A DNA stretch of 64,000 nucleotides from Sphaerolaimus hirsutus (GCA_964036195.1 OZ038458.1:19481832-19545831), one strand, 5' to 3'. Counted from the first letter of the stretch, positions 13,301 to 23,395 are shown. Numbers and translations are program-made. The notes: a model not told the origin generated them from the letters alone.

Positions 13301-15365
13301 AAATTTTAGATTTATACCGCTCCCACAGCTCAGAAATCAGCGGGTGCCGACCTGCTGTGGGACACCAAAAAAGAAAAATTTGCACCTCGGGCGACCCACC
13401 GTGAGAGGGGTCGCCGCGAGAGGGGGGTTGCACCATTCATGAGAAGTAGAGGGGGGTTGCACCAATACCTCCCCCAAGTTTCAGCTTCTGGCGCGCCCTA
13501 GAACTGGAGATAGGGTGTCACAAGTACGATCAAAAATAGGGTGCCGGACGTGACCGGGAAGGTGTTTACATAGATGTCTCTTACAGTTGACCGAGACCAA
13601 CGAAAAGTTGCTGTTAGCGGAGGCGCGCGTGAAGAAACTGGAGAATGAGAGTGCATCGAGCAGTGCGCGTGAGTTTGTCACTTTCAACTTGTAGCGTGAA
13701 GACGGATGATTGGGCGGGTAGTGTTTGATGTATTCAGTACTTAATTTTTGCAGAAATTTAATTTAACGAAATCCTACAATGATTCAATGATCACTGATAA
13801 GGATCAGATAGACTATGACTTTTTTAAAGCTGGGTAGGATAGTTGGGGATATCAAGATTAGGGATGGCCAACGGTTTTTAAAAATAAAAAACCCTGTCGT
13901 TGAAAAAAAAACTTTTTCGGCCATCCCTAATCAAGATAATTCCATGTTAACACCAAATTACACGTATTGCATCGTATTAGGTAAACGAATATACATAAAT
14001 ATAAATAAATACATAATTTTTCAACACTCCAGTGTGCGAGCATTTGAACAAGCAGTTGAATGAGCTGCGAGTTGCGTCCGCAGTGGCGCCCGCACCGCCC
14101 AGAGAACACCTGCAACCCGCCTTTCAGAATTCCAGGCCGCCAGGTGATTGTGTTATCTATTTATGTCATTGTGCGGATTTTACAAAATGAACTACGGAAT
14201 GAGAAGCGTTCCATTTCATTTTCAAATTAAAAAATCAGTTTTATATATTTCACGCAGCGCTGCGATACCCGAGCAACGTGTATCAGCAGCAACAAGTGCA
14301 GTTTTCACGGCCGCAATCTGCAGCGCCGGCGGCGCAAACAGCACAATCTACTGCGCTGGCGCCCTATGCCGCCGGCCGGCCTTTGATCCGCCCGCCGCCC
14401 AACAGTTTCCCGTTCCGCCCGCTGCAGCAGGCGACTGGCGTGAGTGGGGATTTTTAACGCTATGGCTGTAACGCCATTTGGAGGCGCCAAAGTGTAGCGC
14501 CATGTTTTTTAGTGGCGCTTATTTCTGGTCATTGGCTCCCAGACCCTGTACCCGGTACGGGCATTTTACATGACTTTTGACACATTGCATGAACTTTGAC
14601 ATTTTACAGGGTCTGGGACTGGCACGAAGCCTGTCTTTCGGTTATCAGATTCACCAAAATTGTAGTATTTATGAGTCCAATCTTGTCAAAAATCTCTTGT
14701 TAAAAACCCTATATTTTGTCCGATTTTGACCTTTAGTAGATTGGATCAAACAAAATCGGGCTCCCTACGTCTACAGTTGCATGCATTATACTACCGTAAA
14801 TCCTCGAATAAGTCCCCGGGGGAGTTATTTTTTCCTCAGAATTTTTATAGGGGGGACTTATTCGAGGGGGGGAGTTATTTTTTCGTCGGAATATTGGGTA
14901 AAAAGCATGATCAATATATTATCTAAATGGGGTTAAGTAGGTTGCATTAACGTGTAAGCCAGTAAAGAAATCCCGTAATTCATGCAATGAAATCAATGTT
15001 AGTGTGCATCAATGCAAAATAATGCGTAATTTTAATGAACGTATACATAAATACGTTTTTTATACATGGACTTCTTTTTCACCCTTAAAAGAGGGGGGAG
15101 TTATTCGAGGGGGGAGTTATTTTTTCCTCAGTCAGCTTACAGGGGGGGGGGTTATTCGAGGGGGGAGTTATACGAGGGGGGGACTTATTCGAGGATTTAC
15201 GGTATTTATAGTCAGGTGTCAAATTTAAAATTTTGCAATTTGCAGCAAGTTTCCGCGCCGCTGCACACGAGTACCCCGAATTTTGCGGCGAATGCCGCGA
15301 CGACAAAAACTCCGCCCACTGGCCAGCCGCCTCTGCTCACACCCATACTAAAGAAAACTAGATGA
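4339..15365 (+). CDS. SASS6: Spindle assembly abnormal protein 6 homologue (centriole cartwheel protein)
   Basis: SAS-6 forms the ninefold hub of the centriole cartwheel by head-to-head contacts and coiled-coil dimerisation. I read 11 exons: 4339-4424, 5926-6147, 6434-6596, 10960-11229, 11547-11741, 11806-11907, 12168-12314, 13587-13668, 14033-14143, 14258-14439 and 15246-15365. They total 1680 nt, are in frame throughout, have GT-AG junctions and end in TGA, giving 559 aa (human about 657). Residues 1-157 are the globular head, with ELESDTDPLFYRTLSL, VGFAAFPQMFQKLL and ETSQFKRLVHLSL; Phe-127 aligns with human Phe-131, the head-to-head contact residue. Residues about 158-430 are coiled coil, with a conserved end ALCEHLNKQLNELR. 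Residues about 440-559 are low-complexity Pro/Gln/Ala. The ATG follows family length (MGVFYESQVPVLW against the human N-terminus). Introns up to 4.4 kb hold nested transposons, but the frame is undamaged. Confidence 0.93.
4515..5196. mobile_element. Introner-like palindromic element (copy 2), split by a CCCGAT-array element
   Basis: The right part (5024-5196) reads CCCAAACCCTGTAAAG...CTTTACAGGGCTTGGGACTGCCAC, the usual ends of the CAG/CTG-targeted family. The left tip GGGGGCAGTCC appears at 4515-4525 and is separated from the rest by a CCCGATCCCG-rich insertion. It lies in SAS-6 intron 1. Confidence 0.6.
4526..5023. mobile_element. CCCGAT-array element in SAS-6 intron 1
   Basis: It is made mostly of degenerate tandem CCCGATCCCGAAA units, ending CCCGTTTGAACCCTAG like the copies at 15406-15530 and 15581-16283. 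Open frames rich in Pro/Ser/Arg through it are array translations, not genes. The left end is not the usual TAGGGTTCAAACGGG, so this copy is truncated or rearranged. Confidence 0.6.
5213..5627. mobile_element. hAT-like element with poly-G blocks
   Basis: The ends are CAGGGACGTATCC and GGATACGGCCATG, with the perfect 8-bp duplication GCATGTGA (5205-5212 and 5628-5635). The interior has two G/C homopolymer blocks and the motif GAATGCGCGCTTGCGCGC. It is closely related to 49111-49549. It lies in SAS-6 intron 1. Confidence 0.82.
6178..6385. mobile_element. MITE with ACTAGTTGACAT ends
   Basis: Inverted ends GGCCCACACACACTAGTTGACAT and GATGTCAACTAGTGTGTGGG enclose about 200 bp in SAS-6 intron 2. 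It is related to 29987-30647. No coding capacity. Confidence 0.55.
7330..7960. repeat. AT-rich low-complexity tract in SAS-6 intron
   Basis: About 600 bp is almost pure A/T, dominated by TTTTTATTT and AATTTTTATT. An apparent Phe/Leu-rich open frame (7438-7647) is only a by-product of this composition. The flanks at 6600-7330 and 7960-8170 show no coding signal. Confidence 0.8.
8181..8690. repeat. Near-perfect 510-bp palindrome
   Basis: The two arms (8181-about 8425 and about 8445-8690) are inverted copies; for example GGTAGACGCTGCACACATAA on the left matches TTATGTGTGCAGCGTCTACC on the right. It is centred near 8435 and probably a fold-back MITE. It lies in the large SAS-6 intron. Confidence 0.85.
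8950..9574. mobile_element. Inner hAT-like element nested in 8940-10930
   Basis: The ends are TAGGGTTGGCCGATG and TTTCCAACCCTA, with the exact 8-bp duplication GGGATGGT. That duplication is itself the tip of the outer element, which proves the order of insertion. Confidence 0.83.
10083..10765. mobile_element. GATCGGTACTTTT fold-back element
   Basis: The inverted ends are GAAGGGTGTGCTTC and GAAGCACACCCTTC. The interior has spaced repeats of GTAGATCGGTACTTTTAAA. The flanking duplication ATAT fits: the uninterrupted sister sequence near 9470 reads through this site. It is related to 56422-57635. Confidence 0.75.
12457..13567. repeat. 1.1-kb inverted-repeat element in SAS-6 intron 7
   Basis: The left end AACACCTTCCCGGTCACGTC matches the right end GACGTGACCGGGAAGGTGTT in inverted order. 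Long internal matches include GTTTCAGCTTCTGG with its complement and CTTTAAAGTATTGTAAACCA with its complement. It is centred near 13010. The poly-G stretches inside give spurious frames. No transposase is seen. Confidence 0.85.
13859..13929. mobile_element. 71-bp minimal hAT-like MITE
   Basis: It runs TAGGGATGGCC...GGCCATCCCTA with the perfect 8-bp duplication ATCAAGAT (13851-13858 and 13930-13937). It is the smallest member of the TAGGGATGG family here and lies in a SAS-6 intron. Confidence 0.88.
14533..14625. mobile_element. Introner-like palindromic element (copy 1), short
   Basis: It reads GGCTCCCAGACCCTGTA...TTTTACAGGGTCTGGGACTGGCAC, about 93 bp, in the last SAS-6 intron. It has the same tips as the copies that interrupt coding exons. 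Confidence 0.7.
14792..15204. mobile_element. TACCGTA-ended element with CTCGAATAAG and G/C tracts
   Basis: The ends are TACCGTAAATCCTCGAATAAG and CTTATTCGAGGATTTACGGTA, both starting or ending in TA, as expected for a TA-targeting (Tc1/mariner-type) MITE. The interior alternates GGGGGG and GAGTTATTCGAGG. It ends about 40 bp before the last SAS-6 exon. Confidence 0.75.
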
Positions 15366-15405
15366 ATGGCAGATTGGTTCCTGCGTTGCGCAGATATGTT
15401 TGCGG

Positions 15406-15530
15406 TAGGGTTCAAACGGGATTGACTTTACGGGATCGGGATTAGCTTTTGGAGATTTCGGGATCGGGATCGGGACCACAAAATTCCGGAATTTTTCGGG
15501 ATTCGAGATCGGGATCCCGTTTGGACCCTA
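15406..15530. mobile_element. 125-bp CCCGAT-array hAT-like element
   Basis: It runs TAGGGTTCAAACGGGATT...GGATCCCGTTTGGACCCTA with the perfect 8-bp duplication GTTTGCGG (15398-15405 and 15531-15538). It lies 40 bp after the SAS-6 stop codon, so it may be part of the 3' UTR. Confidence 0.87.
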
Positions 15531-15580
15531 GTTTGCGGTATTTACTTGATCTATGTGGTTTCGAGAACTGTAGGTAGATT

Positions 15581-16283
15581 TAGGGTTCAAACGGGATCCC
15601 GAATCCCGAGAAATTTCGGGATTTTGTGGTCCCGATCCCGAACCCTCAATCCTGATCCCGATCCCGAAATTTGAAAAAGCCAATCCCGATCCCGAGACTT
15701 TGAAAATCCCAATCCCGATCCCGAAAAAAAGTCCCGTATCCCGATCCCGGAAAAATTCACAGACACAAAAGATACCAGAAATGGCACTTTTAAAGGACCA
15801 TTTTGTATGAAGTTTGCAAAAAAAATTTACGCGCAAGCGCGCATTTCCTCACCTCCCTCTATATCTCTGTTCCATGGGCATGGGCACCACTACAAATGGA
15901 CTCGATACAGTGCCCATTACCGTAGTTTAAGGTTAATAGACATGCATATATGGTAGACAGTGGTGTGAATGACCATGCCAGGCAGCCCATTGCGCAGTGC
16001 CTAAATGACTCTATATAGCATTGTTTTGAATGCCAATTTAATCCAACGTTTCTGGCATCCATTGTTTTTGGTGTTTTGGGTCATTTTTTGAAATGTCAGG
16101 AGAAAAATTCTGAAAACCAATTTTTTATGCCTAAATCCCGATCCCGAAAAAACGCCAATCCCGATCCCGAACCCGAAAGGTCAATCCCGATCCCGAAATC
16201 TCAAAAAGCCAATCCCGATCCCGAAACTTCAAAAAACCAATCCCGATCCCGAATCCCGAAAAGTCAATCCCGTTTGAACCCTA
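15581..16283. mobile_element. CCCGAT-array hAT-like element
   Basis: The ends are TAGGGTTCAAACGGGATCCC and GATCCCG...TTTGAACCCTA, with 8-bp flanks GGTAGATT and GATAGATT (one mismatch). Tandem TCCCGATCCCGAAA arrays sit at each end around about 380 bp of unrelated core. Confidence 0.82.
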
Positions 16284-16989
16284 GATAGATTGTAAATACA
16301 TTCATGCTTAGGCTTTCATGTAAATACCAATGCACCGTACTTGTGCCCTAAAATGTGACAAGTTTCAAACTTTATGCAAGAGTTTCAGATTCCCAGTCAA
16401 GTGACAGCCATGTCTTTATAAGCGAAACATCAAAAGCTCTGTACAGGTACAGGTCTATGTGAAACTGTCGGGAGTGGTTGCACGGGAGTACCAAATCAAC
16501 AATACTGTATATGGATGAATAGAAACTTCCCTTCTATTTGCTATTGCTAAAACCTTGGTAACGAGCTTGTTTTATTTATTCAGCAATGATTTTTGGTCGT
16601 TCATCGTGGCTTGTCACTTTTTGACACATTTTTTACTTGCATTTATTCATTTGGTTATTTCCAATAAAATCAGCAAATTACAAAGGGAGTGCGTTGTGTA
16701 GCACGAAATGGTACGGGTAAATATGCGCTTCTGGCGCTTGGCGCCATTTCCCCCATATAATAACGGAATTGAGTCTTGGCGCTGGCGCCATTCTTACAGT
16801 GAACCTAAATACCTGTCTATTTTTTCATAGTGCAAATTTTGAGGGAGATTGATCCAGGGAGGGTGTATTTTGAGGGTCTGTATTATTTCGGCAGAATTTT
16901 TTGAACTCTTATTCTTTGTTTGTAACATACGCAGATGTAAAAAATGCAACAATAAGCGACATGTATAGGCGTCTATATAGACTAACATA

Positions 16990-17532
16990 CAGGGTGCGGC
17001 AATTTAGACCTACGCTCTAGATTTCGAATAACTAGTCACTGGATGGTCGGATTAACGTCAAAATTTAGGTCAACATTAACAACTAAATAGGAAAGGATCT
17101 CTGGAAATATGGTCGCGATAGCTCCACTCGTTCTCAAGTTATTGATGCAAACACCATAATTGTCGCTTTACTACCACCTTGCTTTACAACCAATTACACA
17201 AGCGTCTGTCGATTTCCTTATCGGTAACGCGGATTAGTGGCGCGCGCACACACATTTTGACATGCCGCTGCGAAAATAAAGAGAAAAACTGGAAAAAACA
17301 ATCCCAATCCCGATCCTAGTCCCGAAAAGTGGATCCCGTTTGAAACCTATCACGTGGTGACAATTGCGCGGTTGCATGAATAACTTGAGAACGAGTGGAG
17401 CTATCGCAGCCATCTTTTCAGGGATCCTTTCCTATTTAGTTGTTAATGTTTACTTACAATTTGACGTTAATCCGACGACCCAGTGACAAGTAATTCGAAA
17501 TCTAGAGCGTAGGTCTAAATTGCCGCACCCTG
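16990..17532. mobile_element. Fold-back element with long inverted ends
   Basis: The left end ACAGGGTGCGGCAATTTAGA mirrors the right end TCTAAATTGCCGCACCCTGT. Inverted identity continues for about 100 bp on each side, with ACGCTCTAGATTTCGAAT. A remnant of a CCCGATCCCG array sits inside near 17300. 16290-16990 shows no gene. Confidence 0.8.
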
Positions 17533-17992
17533 TATATAAGTATGTAACATAACATAACCCTGTACCCTGCCCTAACATAACTTAGTCCTTGTTTTGAACG
17601 TGTGTTCTGGATTACACAGATCGCAAACTGCAGTTTTTAGCATTTACATCCTCTTTGCACTCATTTTGCGTGGGGAGTAATAACACTATTTTTCGAGGAA
17701 ATACGGTATGCTCGCAACCTTTGCACACAATGAAAAGTGTCCTGGCCTCGCATGTGCCGGGCTTGGCTTACGTGCGTGCCGGGCGTATGTGCGTGCCGGG
17801 TTCACATACGTACAAGGACTGGCACAAAATGAACAAACTTATGACAAAGGGCAGTGGAAATGTTCTATAGTATAGGTCGATAGGCTCGCTGTAGACAATG
17901 CGTGGGGTTTGTGGGTTTTATTTTTTACCGCTTAAGCCGTTTCAAACTCTAGCATCACAATTTCTCGCTTACATAATTTTTACACCGTTACA

Positions 17993-18373
17993 TACCCTAA
18001 ATCCTCGAATAAGACCCCAGGGGCGTTATTTTTTCCTCAGACGTTTTGGAGCGGGGAGTTATTCGAGGGGGGGGGCTATTTTTTCCTTGTAAAACTTAAT
18101 TCATTGTATAAGTGCAGTCTGTAAACTCATGTAATTCAGGTATTTAATTGTCCAACAAGAATAAAAAGATGTGTATACACTGCATACACGGTAATCTATC
18201 TGCTGTCGCTGCTCAGGCTAATATTCTTTTGTATTAATGTATTGTATCGTTTTCATCCAGAGGGAACGTTATTCAAGAGGGGGGAGTTATTCGAGGGGGT
18301 AGTTATTTTTTTCCTCACCTCGCAAACAGAGGGGAGTTATTCGAGGGGGGTCTTTTTCGAGGATTTGCGGCAT
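17993..18373. mobile_element. TACCGTA-ended element, degenerate copy
   Basis: It begins TACCCTAAATCCTCGAATAAG and ends GAGTTATTCGAGG...TTTTTCGAGGATTTGCGG, with G tracts inside. Same family as 14792-15204 but with mutated ends. Confidence 0.65.
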
Positions 18374-18448
18374 AATCTTTACAATCACAGGCTCCTTTTC
18401 CCGCTTTTTCCATTTACTCGACACATGATCGCTGGGCCATATTAGGGG

Positions 18449-18624
18449 CCAGTTCCTCAAATTGAGAAGTGATAAGTAAAATGGCAAAAGCGAAGTGAAT
18501 TGAGAAGGAATTTGGCAAAAGCGAATGGAAATAACTTTTTTTATTTTTACTGCACTTATGCCAATTTACGTGCCATTTCACTTCACTTTTGCCATCTTAC
18601 TTCTCAATTTGCGGAACTGGCGCC
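18449..18624. mobile_element. MITE with GCCAGTTCC...CAATTTGCGGAACTGGC ends
   Basis: It is an inverted repeat made of AAGTAAAATGGCAAAAGCGA and its complement, ending GGAACTGGC. A second copy is at 60458-60690, and a relic lies near 22735. It ends 27 bp from the stop codon of the first Ly6 gene. Confidence 0.7.
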
Positions 18625-18651
18625 AGAGCACCTAGTATCTACTCGGACGTT

Positions 18652-20316
18652 TCAAAGATTGGACATTTTCACAAAGATCGCAGCCAAAGCGGCGCAGAGA
18701 ATAATCGCCACGCGAGTGGGCATATTGGCACTCTGCCCGTTGCAGAAGTCGCCCTTGCAGCAGCACATTTTCACGGGAATTTGGTGTCCCTCGTCAACGC
18801 CTCGCAACAATAATGGCAAACCTACGTCCACCTGTGATGATTTTATTTACTTTTTTTATAAACCTCGGCGGACCGCACGCTCCGCCTTTTTCTGAAGGAA
18901 ACTCTCGATCATGACGTCATCGTGATAGAAAAATGATTGTTCCAAAAAAAAATTATTTCAGGCGTAAAAAATTATGTTGGTTGTACTCGGCTCCGCCTTT
19001 TCTTTTTCAAATATTTTGCGTGGGAGCTGATACATAAGTTTCCTACTCCCGCGTTATCGACTGCAGTAGTATGTTATAATTATGTTATGCTGGTAATTAT
19101 AACATGTAAGTAATTTTGGGCGCATATTGTGCTGTCCGCCGAGTATAGGAACATAGTTTGGGGCATAGTTTCACTGTCGGGGGGAGGGGGGTGTTCGCCA
19201 CAAGCACACTAGTTGTGACTCTGGACCGTCCCAAACAGCCTCGAGTGGGTTATAAATCTCTAGTGAGCGCAGCGTTCCGCAAAAGCCCACAGCCGCGACA
19301 TACCTTGACAGTCCCAGTCTTTAACTCCTTGCAGCCTTCAGCTTCGAGGCAGTTTGTAGTATCGGCGCAACCCTTGAAATACAGCTGCTCGTCCTCCCCG
19401 ACTGCGTTCTTGTAGCAACCGTCGGAGTTCTTTGCGCACGGATCCGCGGTGCCGGTTGACTGCGTTCGGGGGGTGAACTGAATTTTGGGGTGCCGTTTTT
19501 GGGGGTCCCGCGGGGTTTGTTTGGTTGTTCTTTCGCACCCCTGCTCGGTGAAGTGGCCATTTTTTGGGAAATTTTTTAATTTACTTGCACATACTTTGAC
19601 ATTGAAATTGATGACCGCAAATTATCCGAAGGCGCCGTTGGCGCCTGGCGCCGCTTTTCGATATGCGCCATTCTTTCTGGCGCTTTTCCATCACTATTGG
19701 GTTGTAAATATCATTAATGTCGAGTAGGACCTCGGTGACCTTGTGGTGAACTCGTCCATTTTTTTATTTACCAACCCTTTATTACCTATAAATAAATTGC
19801 GAAATATTTTAGTTAGGGTAACGCTTTTGAAATTACCACCGCAGACAGGCGCAATAAAACCTCTTTCATTGGAAAAAAGTGCTCACAGGCCGGTCGCCGC
19901 CATCATACTTTTTCGTGAAACACTTGACGCCTTCTTTTTTCTTGGTGTCCTCGCCCGCCGCTATGGACGCCGTCAGGAGCAGAAGTGTGGCCGCCAGGGG
20001 GCAGTCCCAGACCCTGTAAAGTGTAAAGTAAAGTGCCTGATGTCATGTAAAAGGTCAGTGTAAACCAGAAAAGAAAAGATTTTTTACTGATATTTGAATG
20101 ACAATTGACACTTTACATTTGCCATGACAATTGACACTTTACATTTGCCATGACAACTGACACTTTACATTTGCCATGACAACTGACACTTTACATTTGC
20201 CATGACAATAGACACTTTACATTTGCCATGACAATAGACACTTTACATGACATTTGACACTTTACTCCACACTTGACAGTGTGTGGGACTGGCACCAGGA
20301 TGCCGGTGCGCAACAT
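18652..20316 (-). CDS. Ly6-1: secreted/GPI-anchored Ly6 (three-finger) domain protein
   Basis: A small cysteine-rich surface protein of the Ly6/uPAR fold; its function is unknown. Coding blocks on the minus strand are 20316-20296 (MLRTGIL), 19994-19887 (AATLLLLTASIAAG signal core, then EGVKCF and YDGGDRP), 19459-19304 (CAKNSDGCYKNAVGEDEQ, FKGCADTTNC) and 18831-18652 (VKMCCCKGDFCNGQ, then the hydrophobic tail VAIILCAALAAIFV and TGA). CCxGDFCN is the Ly6 end signature, and the hydrophobic tail suggests a GPI signal. An introner-like element (19998-20295) with a CAG/CTG duplication splits the signal peptide. Its exact removal gives 465 nt (154 aa) in frame, equal to Ly6-4. On the sense strand the duplication is CTG, so no canonical acceptor AG sits at the precise boundary. 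The gene is therefore either broken, unusually spliced, or started elsewhere. Confidence 0.72.
19627..19695. repeat. GGCGC-array MITE remnant
   Basis: A short GGCGCCGTTGGCGCCTGGCG stretch ends GGCGCTTTTCCATCACTA, inside the first Ly6-1 intron. The matching copy in the duplicated Ly6-2 locus (24898-25075) is longer. Confidence 0.6.
19998..20295. mobile_element. Introner-like element (copy 3) inside Ly6-1 signal peptide
   Basis: It runs GGGGCAGTCCCAGACCCTG...GTGTGGGACTGGCAC (plus strand) between two CAG triplets (19995-19997 and 20296-20298). The interior includes five near-identical units of about 30 bp, TTGCCATGACAAnnGACACTTTACA. It interrupts codon positions of a signal peptide that is continuous in the paralogues. 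Confidence 0.82.
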
Positions 20317-20429
20317 GATGGCGCCGCTGCCGCCTCTGGTCCGCGTGGTGCTGCCGCTGCCGTTCGCCGTGCCGCTTCTACTGCTGCTGCACGCTGTCCG
20401 CTCTGTGCCGCGGCTGCCCCCGATCGCAG

Positions 20430-20515
20430 CTTTTTCTTCACTGGCTTTGACTGTTTTGCGCCGAATTTCTAGTGCGTGTTTTTGACGTAGTTTCTGTGCT
20501 GGTTTGTATTTCAGA
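20430..20515 (-). promoter_or_regulatory. Conserved 5' flank shared by Ly6-1 and Ly6-4
   Basis: The plus-strand text TTTTTCTTCACTGGCTTTGAC...GCGTGTTTTTGACGTA recurs nearly unchanged at 37355-37422, upstream of Ly6-4. Both lie at a similar position 5' of the signal exon, so this may be promoter or 5' UTR. The role is inferred only from conservation. Confidence 0.4.
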
Positions 20516-20724
20516 AAAAAATCATTGTTTGAAATACTAAATATTTTGTGAATCTTCTGATTAGATTAGATTCGTTCTGGGCGCCATCCGGAAAAACGTC
20601 GCGGGGCGCTAGAGAAAATGGCGCTTTCTGAAAGAATTGCGCCAGGCACAAAACAGGGCGCCAGAAACAATGACGCCAACGATTGAATGCCACTATTTCA
20701 CCATTTTCATCGGTACAGAACATC

Positions 20725-21137
20725 TACCGTATTTCCTCGAAATACCACCAGGGGGTTTATTTTTCTGAATGAGAATTTTGAGGGGGTCAAACGAGGGAGG
20801 GGGTATTATTCTTATTATATAATAAGGGGGTATTATATAATTTTTAGAACTCCCAGTACTAATTAGTTGTTTCTAACGTTCGCAGACGTAGAAAAATGTA
20901 AAAATAAGCGCCATGTATAAGGGTCTAGACTAGTGATGGAATGGCGCCATGGCGCTGGCGCCCTTTAATGGCGCCAAAGGGCGCCAGCGCCATTGGCGCT
21001 TGGCGCCCTTTTCTGTGGCGCCATCTGGCGCCTGTCGCCAATATTTTGAATGGCGCCATTGGTGCTTGGCGCCAATTTGGCGGTGCCGGTGCCGTTCTAT
21101 TGGAGGTATGCCGTTCTATTAGAAGAAATACGGTATT
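20725..21137. mobile_element. TACCGTATTTC-ended composite with GGCGC insertion
   Basis: It starts TACCGTATTTCCTCGAAATACC and ends TCTATTAGAAGAAATACGGTA. At 20934 a GGCGC-array element (TAGTGATGGAATGGCGCC) begins inside it, so the two families overlap. The left part has a close duplicate at 25585 onward. Confidence 0.6.
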
Positions 21138-21275
21138 ATCAGTTTTGGGTGTGTAAAACGCCACTCTTTACTACGATCCTTACCGAAAATTTTTGGCGAA
21201 AAAATACCCCCCCCCCCCTAGTAAGCCCCTCAAATACCCCCCCTCAAAATTTCCACTCTGAAAAAATAAACCCCT

Positions 21276-21500
21276 ATGATAGTGATGTAAAAGCGCCATG
21301 GCGCTGGCGCCTGGCGCTAGCGCTAAACCAAAAAGCGCCATGGCGCTTTTGGCGCTTGGCGCTAAAATGCTCTGGCGCGCTTGGCGCCATGCCTCCGAAA
21401 AGCGCCATGGCGCTTTTGGCGCTTGGCGCTATTTTCTGGTGGCGCCATTGGCGCTTGGCGCTAGCATTTTAAAAAGCGCCAAAAAAGCGCCAGAGAATGA
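21276..21500. repeat. GGCGC-array element
   Basis: The sequence GATAGTGATGTAAAAGCGCC is followed by alternating GGCGCTTTTGGCGCTTGGCGC units. Ala/Trp/Arg-rich open frames across it come from the array. The flank from 21500 to about 22210 holds GTAAGTAAATT repeats near 22020-22200 but no gene. Confidence 0.7.
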
Positions 21501-22216
21501 AAAATTTGCGCTGCGGAACTGACTGCGAATTGCGTAAGCTCAAAGGCCAATGCATTATATGGCTATTTTTATTCTTATGTATGAAGTGTGCATCATACTA
21601 CCGGTAGGTATTATGCTACCAAGGTACCTAGGTTACCTACCGTAGGTATTTTGTACACACCATATCAACCCTATTTTGGACTGATGTCAGCAAAAAAAAG
21701 AAGGCAAATAACAAGTAAAAAAACTAATGTGCAATAACGATGGAATTATTTGTCATTTGATCCTTTCACCTATAGTTTTTTACAAGCGAAATTGTAGATT
21801 CTACCACAAAATAAAATAAGTAACCCCAGTATCAAATGGAAGTAAATATGTAAGACGGTGTGTTTGCATGCAAAATTTTTGGAAAAAAAAACAGTTGATG
21901 GCCACAGAAACTATGAGATTTTTTTTTAAGTATCTGAGTTAACCCTGTTTAAGGAGAAATTCATATCTAATGATATTGGTTGAAGGATCAGGGACCACTC
22001 TGACAAGTAAAACGATAGATCATAAATGGTAAGTAAATTCATGTGTTTAGCCAAGTGGTAAGTAAACTTGACAAGTACTTTCAGTAACAAACTTACTTGT
22101 CACTTGACCTACTACTTAGAACCTTATTACCACTTGTAAATTTTCTTACAGCCTATAACGTTTCTTACCACCTGTGACGTATCGTTTTAATTGCCCACTG
22201 TCAGAATTGTCATGAG

Positions 22217-22449
22217 ATGCCATTCCCAACCCTTTAAAATGTCATGCACAGTCTTAGAAAGTCATGTAAAATGCCATGTAAAATGTTAAACATAGAAATT
22301 TGACACTCTACAGAATATTTTACATGACATTTGACATTTTACAGAATACTTTACATGACATTTGACATTTTACAGGTTTTTTACAAAACTTGGCATTTTA
22401 CATGTAATTTGACACTTAACAGAGTTTTACAAGGTCTGGGAGTGTCCCC
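22217..22449. mobile_element. Introner-like palindromic element (copy 4)
   Basis: It reads CCATTCCCAACCCTTTAAAATGTC...TTTTACAAGGTCTGGGAGTGTCCCC. Degenerate tips, with internal repeats of GACATTTTACAGAATAC. It is not in a recognised gene. Confidence 0.55.
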
Positions 22450-22593
22450 AGGTGGGATTTCTACGTTTAGTGTTAAGTAAGAAAGCTTTTTGGCGTTATT
22501 TGGCTATTATTACGTTCTTGGAGACGATAGAAGTCATGTAAGGTGATGAAACTGGTAGGTGAACTGTGCCTGCGTCATAAAAGGAAAATATTT

Positions 22594-22690
22594 TGCCGTG
22601 GCGCCATTGGCGCTTGGCGCTGGACTTTGAAAAGCGCCATGGCGCTTTTGGCGCTTGGCGCTAAAGTCCTGGCGTTTTTTACATCACTAC
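22594..22690. repeat. GGCGC-array element fragment
   Basis: Short run of GCGCCATTGGCGCTTGGCGC and GCGCCATGGCGCTTTTGGCG ending near TTACATCACTA. Same family as 48011-48303. Confidence 0.6.
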
Positions 22691-23028
22691 CCTATGACAC
22701 TTACTGTTCAACATTTTTAAATGCTTTATTTTTTCACTTCTCCACTTGCGGAATTGGTTCCAGATATCATTTCGTATAGCGGCGAACCTAATTTTTTCAA
22801 AAGGGTAAAAACTGATGTGAACTTGCAATTTTTGACCAGAAAACCATTGAAGTACAAAGTCAGTTTTTTCGAGTAATGTAAACTTCCTTCCTTTTTGCCA
22901 TTGCTAAAAACCTTAGAAACGAGCTCGTTCTATTCGGTAATTATTTTGGGTCGTTGTCTTTTACACTCAGTTATTTCCAATAAAAAATTAACAAGGGCTG
23001 TGCGTTGTGTCGCTGGAAATGTTCAATG

Positions 23029-23248
23029 TGCCTACAGACACTAGTTTCCACCGTGACTTCGGTGAAAACTGCATTTTTTTAAAATGCAAATTAATCATCA
23101 CGGTGGAATGATTCAATTTAATTTAAATTTGAATTAATGAGAGTAATTCATTGAACTAAAACCATATAGCAAACAATGAGAGTAGGCCGGATGTCGCCAT
23201 GTCGCCATTTCAGTTTTCGCCAAGTCACAGTGTAGTGTATGTAGGGCC
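23029..23248. mobile_element. MITE with CACTAGTTTTCACCG-type ends
   Basis: Starts GTGCCTACAGACACTAGTTT and ends with a partly decayed GTAGTGTATGTAGGGCC. Better preserved copies are at 48329-48572 and 50568-50785. Confidence 0.6.
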
Positions 23249-23259
23249 ATTAGGTAATC

Positions 23260-23395
23260 TACCGTATTACCTTGAAATACCCCCAGGGGTTTTATTATTT
23301 CGCCAGCAAAATTTGAGGGGGGGGGGGGAATAATTCGAGGGGGGTTTATTCGTGGGGGGGTCTATTATTTCGCCAGAAATTTTCGGAAAGGTAGG
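23260..23395. mobile_element. TACCGTATT-ended element fragment
   Basis: It starts TACCGTATTACCTTGAAATACC and contains G tracts and TATTATTTCGCCAGAAATTTTC. The right end is missing. Confidence 0.55.

Noticed and set aside
20273-20485. Plus-strand frame resembling a signal peptide (MPVRNMMAPLPPLVRVVLPL)
   Set aside because: It is antisense to the Ly6-1 start region and conserved 5' flank; the minus-strand reading matches paralogues.
20941-21522. Ala/Trp/Arg-rich open frames
   Set aside because: They come from GGCGC arrays of a transposon family that recurs across the window.
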